Shown: one piece after another, positions 25,275 through 35,616 of the stretch
Position numbering within the stretch: the stretch's first letter is position 1
Layout: the number at the start of each line of letters is the position of its first letter
Assembly: GCA_037074615.1 (NCBI GenBank)
Contig: CM073535.1
Coordinates: 434,001-498,000 of the forward strand
Length of the DNA stretch: 64,000 nucleotides
Reading direction: 5' to 3'
From: Leucaena leucocephala
Lineage: Eukaryota; Streptophyta; Magnoliopsida; Fabales; Fabaceae
Made by a program: the position numbers and the translations under genes
Notes under the pieces: model-generated
Seen by the model: only the letters and a program-made list of their open reading frames with translations
The model's database searches: none
Told to the model about the DNA's origin: nothing

Positions 25275-26531
25275 TTAGAGAGCCACGCTATGAAGCACAA
25301 CAGTCTCTACAGTGAGACCAGGCCCAAATCCAAAGAGGACACCCCAATCAAGCCCCTCGCCAGTAGTTTTAAGCCCATCTTCAACAGACTTCTTCCTCAT
25401 CTCGTCTAAGATAAACAACACACAAGCACTTGACATGTTTCCGTACTCACTTAGAATATGCCGGGTGGCCAGCATCTTTTCTGGTTTCAGGCCCAATTTT
25501 TCCTCAACCTGGTCCAAGATAGCCGGGCCACCTGGATGTGCGATCCAAAAAATAGAGTTATAATCAGATATTCCCAATGGTTGGAATGCTTCCACTAAGG
25601 CCTTCTCAATGTTCTTTGAGATAAGGCCCGGAACATCTTTGAGAAGATGGAACGTAAGCCCAACTTCCCTAAGATGCCCATCAATAGCTCCTTCACTATC
25701 AGGAAGAATGGTTTGGGCCGTCCACGCAAGCTCAAATATGGGCTTCTCAACTTGTGGAATTGGGTCGGAGCCCACAATGACAGCGGCCGCTCCATCACCG
25801 AACAAAGCTTGGCCCACAAGGCTATCAAGATGCGTATCACTGGGCCCACGAAACGTGACGGCAGTGATCTCAGAACAAACCACAAGCACTCGAGCTCCTT
25901 TATTATTCTCAGCCAAGTCTTTGGCCAACCGGAGCACCGTTCCACCGGCGAAGCAGCCTTGCTGGTACATCATGTATCGCTTCACGGATGGACGAAGGCC
26001 CAAGAGCTTGGTGAGTTGATAGTCGGCTCCGGGCATGTCGACACCACTGGTGGTGCAGAAGATTAAGTGAGTAATTTTGGATTTGGGTTGACCCCATTCC
26101 TTAATGGCCTTGGTTGCAGCCTCTTTTCCCAGCTTTGGTACCTCCAAAACCACGATGTCCTGTCTAGCGTCAATTGAAGGCGCCATGTAAGCACACATGT
26201 TCGGGTTCTCTTTCAGGATCTCTTCTGTCACGTGCATGTATCTCTTCTTTATCATGGACTTGTCACCTGAAATTAAATAATAAGGCTTATTAGAAATCCA
26301 TGTCTGATCTGTGCATAATGAATGAGGAAAGTAAGTGCTATATATATATGACTTACACATGCGCTTGAATTTCTGCTTCAAGTCTGTCATGTGTTGGCTG
26401 TTAGTGATGCGAAAATAGTAGTCGGGATAGGTGCTTTGGTCGACACAGTTAGCAGGGGTGGCGGTGCCGATGGCCATGACGGTGGCGGGGCCTTCCGCCC
26501 GTTGCTGCTTACGGATATCTTCCACCTTCAT
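25275..26531 (-). CDS. CHS: Chalcone synthase (type III polyketide synthase)
   Basis: The enzyme condenses p-coumaroyl-CoA with three malonyl-CoA to naringenin chalcone, the entry step of flavonoid synthesis, in the cytosol. Two exons, 26357-26531 and 25275-26266, flank a 90-base GT-AG intron in the Cys59 codon, the conserved position in this family; without splicing the intron happens to stay open. The product is 388 residues (usual 389-395). Catalytic Cys163 (QQGCFAGG), the gatekeeper Phe in LFGDGAAA, His in WIAHPGGP and Asn in SEYGNMSSA are all present, as is the GFGPG signature. The starter-pocket Thr and Ser residues of true CHS are also kept, arguing against a stilbene synthase or other divergent member. 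Start chosen at 26531 (MKVEDIRK); ATGs at 26534 and 26552 are in frame, but the TATA box at 26593 leaves little room for the latter. Confidence 0.96.
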   Translation of the reverse strand: MKVEDIRKQQRAEGPATVMAIGTATPANCVDQSTYPDYYFRITNSQHMTDLKQKFKRMCKSYIYSTYFPHSLCTDQTWISNKPYYLISGDKSMIKKRYMHVTEEILKENPNMCAYMAPSIDARQDIVVLEVPKLGKEAATKAIKEWGQPKSKITHLIFCTTSGVDMPGADYQLTKLLGLRPSVKRYMMYQQGCFAGGTVLRLAKDLAENNKGARVLVVCSEITAVTFRGPSDTHLDSLVGQALFGDGAAAVIVGSDPIPQVEKPIFELAWTAQTILPDSEGAIDGHLREVGLTFHLLKDVPGLISKNIEKALVEAFQPLGISDYNSIFWIAHPGGPAILDQVEEKLGLKPEKMLATRHILSEYGNMSSACVLFILDEMRKKSVEDGLKTTGEGLDWGVLFGFGPGLTVETVVLHSVAL

Positions 26532-26592
26532 CATCTTAATTGGAATATGCAAAGGCTACTTGATGAGATGAGTAGGGAGTAGTGTTGGTGTG

Positions 26593-26633
26593 TATATATA
26601 TACAAGTGGGAAGGGCTAGGGGCGGGTAGGTGG
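26593..26633 (-). promoter_or_regulatory. Chalcone synthase promoter: TATA box and AC/MYB element
   Basis: On the minus strand, TATATATATA (26593-26602) lies about 60 bases before the ATG at 26531. About 25 bases further up is CCACCTACC (26625-26633), which contains the ACCTACC core bound by R2R3-MYB activators of phenylpropanoid genes and the CCTACC H-box core. No G-box CACGTG was seen nearby. Confidence 0.6.
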
Positions 26634-26639
26634 AGTGGT

Positions 26640-27918
26640 AGAGATGGCATGCTTGACCCGGCCGCTGCTAAGTAGAGCAAGAAAGTTCAACGTCTGCGCA
26701 GTTATAGTTGAAGTTAGGTGTACACAATAGACTCAACACCCTTTCGCTTACTATTATATGTTGAAGTAATGACTCTAACTTCCACAAAACTGAATAAATA
26801 GTCAACTTCTTGCACCTCCACTATTACAATATTACTTGCTACACATCACCTAACTAAATTTTTCTCAAGGGTTAGCGTTGTGTGTGTTAAATGTATACTT
26901 TTATATTCTTTCAATCTTTAATATAAAAATTATTAAAATAATTTAATAAATAACATAATTAAAATTTTCTTATATAAAATCATATATCAAATTATAAATT
27001 AAATAAATTAATTTAAAAATAATTAATATTATATATAAAATAGATTGTGATATTATATTTAAAATTAAAATTAATTATCTAAATAGTTTCCATATTTAGA
27101 ATATGGGGAATAAGATATATCACTATTTGTTAGGATAGGGGATCAATAAGCTTGATAACAAGTTAATAACTTACAGGGTTTTAGTTTCAGTTAAGAATTA
27201 ATGTCATTATCATATGATAAAGTTCCATCTCTGACTCTACCTATGACCTTTTCGTATTAATTACATAAACTTTTTGAGTTCTATCTCAGGGCCCTAGACA
27301 CGTAATGGTGAACCCATTTTTGTGGCACTTGTATATTAAAAGTGAGACCCACTATTATATGTTTACTCATCATTTTAGAAAACTTTCATATCACCCGTTT
27401 CATAGAATCCATATTATCAAATTATTGATACCATAAGTATGCATTGTCATACGTTATTTATATATTGATGGCTAAAAAAAATATCGTATCACAATTTAGG
27501 CAGGATCACATCATAGCAATGCAATATGACTGGCATATGGATTTTTCAAAAATCCGTTCTTGGATCTGCAGATGCGTCAGGGGTGTAGCGTGATAAAGAG
27601 TTTGAACAGAGGCATTTTAAAGACCAACAAAATGACCTTTACGCTCATTATTTCACGTTAAGTACAAATAGAAAATGAAAACAGGGAACTAAATACCTTT
27701 ATATATATAGAACAGAGGTAATTACATAAAAATATAAGTAAAAATAACTAGAAAACCATTATAAGGTACAGGATACAGCAGATGTGTACAATCTCACCTA
27801 ATGGAAGAATATACTTGAGAATGCAATCAACAAATCTGTGCCCTTTAGGCCACTTCTTCCAACCATAACTCAAGATCTTAGATAGCCAAGTGTAGCTGCA
27901 AGCAATAGAGGAGATACA
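26640..27918. other. AT-rich spacer between chalcone synthase and the SANT-domain gene
   Basis: Strongly AT-rich, especially 26880-27110, with no gene. The left part should hold upstream regulatory DNA of chalcone synthase and the right part the 3' untranslated region of the 27919 gene. Confidence 0.4.
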
Positions 27919-29244
27919 TCATCCATCAACAATGAATTGATCTTCTTGATTATCTCCCTCAACCCTAGTGTCACCGTGAACTACACCATTTACATGATGC
28001 AAATTTTGCATCATCTGTGAAAGATAATGGTTGCTAGCACTAGTATGATCAGATAAACCAGCAGGTTGGGCAGTCCATTGTGAGAAAATACCAAGTAATT
28101 GGCTAGTAAGATTTTGTTGTTCATGAAGTACGCGTGTTTGCATCTGGCCCATTTCAGCACGGTGCTGATTTAAAATCTCATCAATCCTCTTCTTCCATTC
28201 TAACCTTTTGTTAGTCATTCTCTCCTCCCAGTCCCTTTCATACATTAACTCTTCCTCTCTTCTTTTCCTTTCTATGACTTCATTCTCCTTCTCTATAGCT
28301 TCCCACTCAGACATTCTCTGCCTCCTCAAATTCTCCCTTTCCTTTTCCCTCTCCTCCCTCTCCTTTTCTCTTTCTTCCAGTTTCTTTTCCCATTGCTTCT
28401 CAAGCTCCATTCGGAAGTTTTCCCTCCTCTGCCTCTCCCGCTCTCTGTCTATCTCTCGTTGCTCAAACCGAGCCTCCATTTCTCTCAATTGACCAAGTTG
28501 GTTTGCAAGCATCCTCCATGCCTTCTTTTCCAATCCCTTCACCACCTTTCTCTTCTTCTTTAAGCTGGACCCAGTGAGTTCCACTTCTTCATATACATAA
28601 CCATTGTCTGCATCTTCCCTCAATCGATCACTCCCATTATAATTCACTTCTCCTTCTTCAGCATCATAATCAAAACCCAAGTTCATTACCTCGTTCTCAA
28701 CCCCATCGATCGCCGCGGTGAAGTCCCCTTCCCCTGAATGGCCTATTTGGCCAAACTCAATGATATCCATCGTCCCACTGTGCCCCAGAAACCCAGCTCC
28801 ATTTTCACGATCTCCATTCGCCAAAGCCATTAACTCATTATTATTACTATGACCAAGAGCCACATCTCCGAAGACCTCCTTATACCTAAGAAAATTAGAC
28901 CAATGGGTAAGACCCTCCACCCAATCAAACTCATTTCCATTAGAATCCCCGCCTGAGTTTTCCATTGACGAAAACTCAGGCTTCTTAATCTTTTGCTTAA
29001 CAAGCAAATACTGGTGCCTCATGTTCTGGACCTTAGTGGACACATCCTTCCAAGTCCACTGCCAGGGATAGGCAACGGGATCGCGAAGATGGTGAACCGA
29101 ATTGACATAACAAGCGATGGGTTTGAATTTTTTCTCACGGGTTTTCATCTTGGCGAGTGTTCCGTTAGCAACCATATCGCCATACTTATCAATTAGGGTT
29201 TTTTCCTCAGCCTCGGTCCATTTCTTTCTTCTCGGAGGCATCAT
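27919..29244 (-). CDS. Myb/SANT-like (trihelix-type) DNA-binding protein with long charged coiled coil
   Basis: Single-exon gene for 441 residues. Residues 7-90 form a SANT/trihelix-like helix bundle with spaced Trp (W9, W61, W63, W65) and basic segments, expected to bind DNA. Residues 91-225 are acidic and Gly/Asn-rich. A basic cluster KKKRKV at 229-234 is a good nuclear localisation signal. Residues 240-375 are almost pure Glu/Arg/Lys coiled coil, likely for dimerisation. The tail is Gln/His-rich. This layout is that of plant trihelix-like transcription factors, though the coiled-coil part is compositionally biased and would also hit unrelated proteins. A GTAAG donor on the minus strand near 29385 suggests an intron in the 5' leader. 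Target genes unknown. Confidence 0.85.
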   Translation of the reverse strand: MMPPRRKKWTEAEEKTLIDKYGDMVANGTLAKMKTREKKFKPIACYVNSVHHLRDPVAYPWQWTWKDVSTKVQNMRHQYLLVKQKIKKPEFSSMENSGGDSNGNEFDWVEGLTHWSNFLRYKEVFGDVALGHSNNNELMALANGDRENGAGFLGHSGTMDIIEFGQIGHSGEGDFTAAIDGVENEVMNLGFDYDAEEGEVNYNGSDRLREDADNGYVYEEVELTGSSLKKKRKVVKGLEKKAWRMLANQLGQLREMEARFEQREIDRERERQRRENFRMELEKQWEKKLEEREKEREEREKERENLRRQRMSEWEAIEKENEVIERKRREEELMYERDWEERMTNKRLEWKKRIDEILNQHRAEMGQMQTRVLHEQQNLTSQLLGIFSQWTAQPAGLSDHTSASNHYLSQMMQNLHHVNGVVHGDTRVEGDNQEDQFIVDG

Positions 29245-29559
29245 CGGGAACTGACCCCAGTATTCCCCTCGAAGATCACAGGCTTATCGGATATTGAATT
29301 CTATAGCATTAAGGACATGAACCCACCACAATTCAATCAAGCAATACGACCCACAACGAAAGCAGCAAATGGATAGCACTTACCTTTTTGTGATGCTGAA
29401 TTGAAATCACAAGATGCTCAATTGAAGATTGAAGTAAGAAGCAGGAGCAGTGGAAGCGCTGAAGAGTAACTTTCTCGTGGAAATCGGAGGAGATTTGAGA
29501 GAAACCGAAGGAATCAGGGACAGAGAAGAGAGGGTGAAATCCCTACTGAACTTATTTTG

Positions 29560-30472
29560 GGAACAAGCCTCATTTTCTCATTTATCTATATAATTAAGAT
29601 ATTTTGGGGTATTTTTATTGTTTGCTGCGTTGTCAGAGTGGCTGTTTGAATAGCAACTATGTTTTCCGTAACATCTGCCCGCGCGCGAGTTCGATTCCTA
29701 TTGTTTACTCTACTATAAATTGTAATACATTTTTCTTGTTTGTTATTGAGCTTTCTTTCAGAAAAAAGGGGGTCTGTCGGTGTAAAATGCAATAAAAAAG
29801 AAAATACTGGTAAATATAGTTTTTATCGATTTCTTTTGGGGTAAAATGGTCTATGAAAATGTAATAAAAAAATTACTGGTAAATCTGTTGAAATGCTTGA
29901 TGGGCTTCCAAGTTTGATAGAAGAGGACATGTAATTAAAAATATTAAAATAATAATCATGGGCGGTTTGGTATTGTATATAAGCCGAGAATTACAAACAA
30001 ATCCTAAGTAAGGAAATTAATTATCTTCCATTGTTAATTTTTTATTTATGGCTCGTATGTAAATCTCCCCGTAAGATTTGGTGATTCAGGATTCATTGCT
30101 CACTAGTCAGGTCCCTATGCGACGAGATGGTGTTAATTCATGGATCGGTGTTTCTTTTTTCTCATCAACAATTGATGATTATGCATGAAAAGTAAAGCCC
30201 TTTTCTGAGATGCATCAGTTTCTTTGCCAGTTTCAATTCAAACACATCTTGTGATGGATATCCCTAAACACAGTTGCTGCAGAAGTCTTTTACAAGAACA
30301 CGAAACATGTCTATTTTCCCTGTCCATTTAGAAAAAAACCCAGAGAACAAGGTGCCCTCTTGTCTTGTCCCCGCCACCCTGGCCCTGCGCTTTCAATTCA
30401 TCACGTCTTTTCTACAACACTCTCTAGCTTCATGTGAAACAAAAAGAAAAATCTCTCTCTCTCTGAGTCTCT
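29560..30472. other. Spacer with tRNA-like fragment; 3' flank of the NIPA gene
   Basis: No protein gene. The part from about 30250 is probably 3' untranslated sequence of the NIPA locus and includes a CT microsatellite at about 30451-30466. The tRNA-like block is listed separately. Confidence 0.4.
29625..29712 (+). repeat. tRNA-like sequence, possibly a SINE head
   Basis: GTTGTCAGAGTGG near 29629 resembles the A box of Ser/Leu tRNAs, and GAGTTCGATTCC near 29688 resembles the B box; their spacing of about 60 bases fits a class II tRNA. The acceptor stem does not pair convincingly, so a tRNA-derived SINE or tRNA pseudogene is the better reading. Confidence 0.4.
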
Positions 30473-33400
30473 CTACACCCTTGTGATTGTGATACTTTCG
30501 TACGAGACGACAGGACTTGCAGCAGGAGAATTGGGTTCATTGGGTTTGGAACCCATATCTTTGGTTTTGTGAAGAAGGAAGGTGCCCCCTAATATTGTCA
30601 CAAACCCGCACAACTCCGTTGCTATCTGAGATGCATTTTGTGAGTCCCACTCCTGCATCCAACAATGCATTTTGTTGTTAACGTAAAGAGGGAAATGTAA
30701 AGAAATCCAGGACCATAAAGCATTACGCACGCACGCAAGCACCTTGAACATGATCACACTGGCTACTATAGTAAATGCTGTAAACATCACGTAGTAAACT
30801 GGTGATACGACAGCTGTGTTGAAAGTGTCCAAAGCCTGCACAAATCATTTCAAAACATCAAACCATCACTCTAGCATATTTTACTGGTTTCCAGTAGCAC
30901 AAGGACACTAACAATCCTTCAATTAACTGATAGAATAATTGCATCTTACCTTGTTCAAGTAATTAATCTGCAAAAGACAGCATCCTATCACAAGCACGGT
31001 GAGAACCCAGGTCTCAAAGTACTTGAATTGGTTCATCCCTTCAAATGAAAGCTTCAACGCTATTCCTACAGCTTTCACACCCATAACCTGCACAAATTAA
31101 AAACAAGGGGACGTATGTGGAGGATAGGTTTTCCGGCAGTAGCCATGCCACATGCGAGCTTCAAAATTACAATTAATTCCTACCGTAAGAGAGCCGACGA
31201 GAGAACATATTACCACATAAATGATCATATGCGTCTGCCCCAGAAAATAAGGACACAAACAGCAATCACAACAGCAATAGTGTACACAAGAAAGCCTGTT
31301 GATGAACAATTTCTCACTGTTAGCTAGATTTGGCATAAAATAAATGCTTAATAAGGACCTGACTGAAATTGTTAATGGAAAGGAATTGTTAAAACAGAAA
31401 TAAGGCACAAAGTATACCTGGTTCTGTGGCGAGTTCCCACACTTCCTTAACAGAATGAATGTTTCTTTCATGCGGTGCATGCAAAACAATGGTTGTAGAT
31501 CCTACCATACACAGCACATCCAAGCTGACCAAACACGTGCAATTTCTCACGGAGGATAAAATGAGCTAGCACTGCACTGCGCATCATGATATGAGTTTGT
31601 AATATTTTTCTTTCGTGCGAGTATCCAAATTGAAGGTAATCATTGAAAATGCATCCACAATGGGTCAAAGACAAAAAAAAAAAAAAGGTCCTTAACAGTT
31701 TATTTTGTAAAGAACGCCGTTCGTTACCTGAAAATGATGCTTAAAGCTCCTAAAGGAGTTACAAGTATAGCAGGAGCAAATGCATAAGCCGCGAAGTTGG
31801 CGACTTCCCCAAATATCACTAGAAATAAATAAGCACAAAATTTAGCATCATTCATAGGTTTTGTCCTTCCAATATTATGTGCATCAGTTGTTGAAGCAAA
31901 GGACATGCTTACGGTGACAGACCTTAATGAGAAGTATATGGAGTCGTATACACTACGAAGAACTAATAAGAGATATAAAATAGGCGGGAGATAAAGCTTC
32001 CTATAGGGTGTTCTAATAGCAATTAGCACTTCGAAAGTATTGGAATCTTTTCCATTGTCAAATTCCACCTTTTCATCTCGCATTTGAGCAGAAACATAAG
32101 CCTATGGTATCGCAAAACAGTACTTCATGCAAACATGCTGGAACGGATTAGAAGTTTATAATTCATAGCTATCCTATATAGAAAAAAAAAAAAGAAGAAA
32201 AAAGGAGTCGGATCCGGATTAACTGAACAAATCTCTTTGACAAAATGAACCTACTTATCCATCGTTCAATGAAGAAGAAAGAAACTGAGTCGTGAGATGT
32301 GATGGCCTTTGATTACAAGTTAAAGTATAGGGAAAAAACAGAAAATACATTAAGATGATTATGCCTCCGACCTCTATAAATATTTGTTATAGAGATTCTC
32401 GATTAATCCTCCATCTAGAAAGCTACTCATCGAAGGGTGAAGATTCCAAAACTTAATCTCTAGGATCCATTTGGCATCAATGTGTACTGAAGTTTGATTT
32501 TGTGTATATCAGTATACTAGTCTTCATGTATAATGCGTGTAGGGTTGGGGTGGGGGGGAACAAAGTAAAGGCAAGGCAGTATAATAATTTCTCTTTCACA
32601 CTGCATCTCTCAGTTTCCTATCAGCTGAGAAAGGATGAACAACACCTGGAGTCTAAATTAAAAAAAAAAAAATCAATTATTCTGATTTTATTTTAGAAAC
32701 AATATAAAAATTTCAAGAAGAGAACGTTTTCAGAAATAACTTATGCCGCCCCCCCCCCCCCCCCCCCAACAAAGAAGTTGGAGGAATTCGCTATATATAT
32801 GTAAGAAATGATAGAAATAAGCATCTTCATGTGTGCGGCTTCTGTCAGAGAAGTAGAAATTTAAAGGACTGAACTGTTTCTATAACTCTAATCCAACCTC
32901 GCAGCCCACTAGTGCAAATGATTACAGTGCACAAATTTTGGACTTAATATTATATGAATTGAATTTTATATCCTGTCTTTTGGGCATGCAAAGAAACAAT
33001 TTACTTAATTGGAAACACGAGAACTACTGTACCGGCTTGAACTTTTCAATAGTAAAATAAAAGAATGAAATCTGTTTATAGAACTTTGTTAACTGGAAAT
33101 TGCAGGAAACACCTTATATTGTGCAATGCTACATGATATAGCAATAAAAATACTGTAAAAACAAGTGACAATTAAAAATCACTTACTTATGATCATTCCC
33201 ATCCACCACCATGGTTCAAACAGGTACGCGTGCCCTCCTGAGGCTGATCATATTAAAGAGCACGAGATAATGGAAAATGAGGGCAAATTTTAAGTTTCGT
33301 AAAGAAAGCAAGAAAATAAAATGAAGAAAGAAAGAAAATGGCGAACCTGCTCTGTTCCCCGTATTCCCAGCCCTTTGGAGACCCTTCTTTTTTATAATGA

Positions 33401-33473
33401 AGCTAGACCCAATGAAAACGCTCGAAGACATAGCGAGAACAAGCCCTTTTACGTTGTCAGACGATATCCCCAT
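30473..33473 (-). pseudogene. NIPA-type magnesium transporter, broken by two deletions
   Basis: Exons: 33347-33473, 33187-33237, 31728-31818, 31418-31576, 31184-31295, 30950-31087, 30743-30835, 30473-30652. The N-terminus (MGISSDNVKGLVLAMSSSVF), the core GEVANFAAYAFAPAILVTP, GQTHMIIY and the tail FLLHKTKDM are diagnostic of plant NIPA proteins, multi-pass membrane proteins proposed to move Mg2+. Two bases are missing at about 31507, where C-V before V-G-S-T-T should be, so translation runs to a TGA within about 15 codons. Sixteen bases are missing at about 31236, removing roughly H-F-V-P-Q-Y. The two losses add to 18 and would restore frame downstream, but the stop lies between them. Repaired length would be about 322 residues, normal for the family. 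All splice sites are intact, so decay is recent or these are sequence errors. Confidence 0.75.
31819..33186 (-). other. Long intron 2 of the NIPA locus with a poly-C run
   Basis: The 1.37-kb intron contains an uninterrupted run of about 17 C on the plus strand around 32751-32767 and an A run at about 31673-31686. A frame of 119 codons running into exon 3 (31724-32083) is intronic chance. Confidence 0.6.
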
Positions 33474-33559
33474 ATATCACGGAAAGAAAAGAACGAAAGC
33501 AGCCAAAGACTCTTAAAAGAAGATTGCAGGGCAGCGCCAAGATGAGCAGAAGTTATTCA

Positions 33560-33770
33560 AATATGGCACGTAAACGAGAAGTCAGAATTTAGAAAGGGCA
33601 AAAACAAAACAAGGTAGGATTGAAAAACAGAGCATACCTTCTCGGCACCCAGCAAACAGATATCAAGCAAGAAACAGCAAGCCGAAAGGAAGAGAAAAAC
33701 GCATTTGTGAATCAGAAATTATAGAGGTAAATCAGGTAGGTAGCTGTGGTGAGGAGGCGGAGGAAGAACG
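33560..33770 (-). promoter_or_regulatory. Probable 5' untranslated exon of the NIPA locus
   Basis: A donor-like GAAG|GTATGC on the minus strand near 33636 suggests a leader exon ending there and an intron before the ATG at 33473. Confidence 0.4.
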
Positions 33771-34129
33771 AATGACAATCGGAGAAAGGAGAAGGGCAAG
33801 GTGGGTGGTGGAGGAGGGGCACGAGGAGGGAAACGTAGAGGTGGGAGCAAGACGCAACGGTAAGTCCGTTACATTTGCATCCCACGAACAAATGGGAAAA
33901 TACAGCCACATGTTGGCCATGAGCTTAGCACAACAAAATTTTAATCAAACCATGTTCTATTAGTCAAAATAAAATTGGCTTCTAAAACTTAAAGAGGCAC
34001 ATGAACTTCACGTTCCCCTTTGAAGATCTAAATATTTTCTCAAATAATTCAATATTTTAATATAATATTCATATTTTTCCCGGGTCCACTATCTAATCTA
34101 ATTAACATGTATATATATATATATATTAT

Positions 34130-34385
34130 TTTACAAATCTGTCCTATTGTTCAAAAGATGTGAAAGTATGAAACATTATATGTTGCAATTGGTCTTTGGC
34201 AAATTTTCCGTTACCATGCCAAATAATGGATTTTTAATAATATTAAATAAGATATTTTAAGTTTATTAAATTTTGAATCAAAGAATTAAATAAAAAAAAT
34301 CTGTAAATTGAAGAGATTTTTAATGTGCTTTGAACTCTTTTTATCTCGATATTATGTTTCCCTTGGATGCTTGGATCATCATTAT
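34130..34385 (+). repeat. Diverged direct duplication, copy A
   Basis: From TTTTACAAA-CTGTC through TTCAAAAGAT, TGCCAAATAATG, AAATAAGATA-TTTAAGTT and CTCGATATT the order of blocks matches 34945-35162 in the same orientation, with many substitutions and small indels. Copies start about 815 bases apart. Confidence 0.7.
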
Positions 34386-34809
34386 AAAATTCCCATATGA
34401 GCTCATTACTCTCGAGTAGGGGACTTGGGATACCATTTGAAGAATTTAATGAAATATCTGATTGAATATTTAGTTTTGATTCAGATTTTAATTTATATCA
34501 TTATCCTCATCTTCAAATTCAGTTTTATTCAGATTTTTTAATACGCTAGCGTTATCCCACTGTATTTCACTCCGATAAGCATATAATACAAAAACTGAAC
34601 AATAAAACCAAAAATTCTGTTGAAAATTAATATACAAAAAGGAGAAAGGGAGCACAAATCCAAATCAATAAGCACACGCATTTGGAAAAGTAAAATCATC
34701 ATACCTCTGTATAAAATAGATTTAGCTATACACACATCTATGTGTGTGCTGGGTATCTAAATTTATGCGGGGCTAATAGACAACTCATTCTGTCTAATAT
34801 TAATCATTT

Positions 34810-34890
34810 AGAAAAAAATGAGATTTCGTCCTACCCTTAGATCGTGGTGAGCCTAATTTTTTTCTAAAAATTTTTTACTAAAAAAAATAT
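34810..34890 (+). repeat. Dispersed A-rich repeat, copy 2
   Basis: Matches the 24340-24422 block in TTTCGTC, CCCTTAGATCGTGG and TTTCTAAAAATTTTT, ending in an A run, in the same orientation. It lies between copies A and B of the local duplication. Confidence 0.5.
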
Positions 34891-34944
34891 ATAATTATAA
34901 TATTATGTCCAGGGCAGTCATAAGTAAAATTATGTTTTTTCCTT

Positions 34945-35162
34945 TTTACAAACCTGTCAGTGTTCAAAAGATATGAAACATTTTTAACATGTGATTGGCC
35001 TACGGCAGATTTTAAGTTAATATGCCAAATAATGAGTTTTAAATTTAATTAAATAAGATAATTTAAGTTCATTCAAAGAATTAAATTAAAAAATCTAAAG
35101 GTTCTTTGAAGTCTTTGTATCTTGATATTCCGCTTCCAAGTTGGGGTCACCGTGATAAGAAT
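34945..35162 (+). repeat. Diverged direct duplication, copy B
   Basis: Counterpart of 34130-34385; shorter by a few deletions and without the Myb- or gene-like content that would explain retention. Confidence 0.7.
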
Positions 35163-35616
35163 AAAGTTGAGGGAAAAACAGTTTTTCCAACTTTAGAAAC
35201 TTCTTTTTTTCTTTATATAAATTTAAAAAAAAAAAAGATTAAACTCAACTACTATCCAAATAAAATAAAATTTCTATTTTTTTTAAAAAATATTAATATC
35301 GAATAGAATAAATATTTTATTATTTTTAAATATAAATTTAAATATTAAAATATTAAAATATTTCTTTAAATATTACAATTAAAATTATAATAAAATAATA
35401 TTTTTTTAAAATTAAATATTCTGACAAAGAGAGAAATAAGGCCCAAATAACGCGCAGTTCATTTCACTTTTGAGGAAATGCTCAAGGATTACATTAACAT
35501 TAATAGCCGCAACGGTATTATACGGAGTTAATTAAACAACCAAAACTCAAAATAATAGAATCCTAAGAATTGCTCTGAAACAAGGGGGGAAAAATCGCTT
35601 TAACGTGCAGTCAAAA

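Larger units (their letters stand above)
33780..35616. other. AT-rich spacer holding a diverged direct duplication
   Basis: No gene. It contains two diverged copies of a segment of roughly 220-255 bases, a (TA)n stretch at 34109-34125, copy 2 of the dispersed repeat, and extremely AT-rich DNA at 35220-35420 before the UTP20 3' end. Confidence 0.5.

Noticed and set aside
25595..26066. Several 80-139-codon frames on both strands over chalcone synthase
   Set aside because: They are shadows of the strongly conserved CHS coding sequence in other frames.
28208..28492. Ser/Leu-rich frame antisense to the SANT-domain gene
   Set aside because: It is the mirror of the Glu/Arg coiled-coil coding sequence.
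31724..32083. 119-codon frame reading into NIPA exon 3
   Set aside because: Only the last part matches the family; the rest is intron 2 before a good acceptor.
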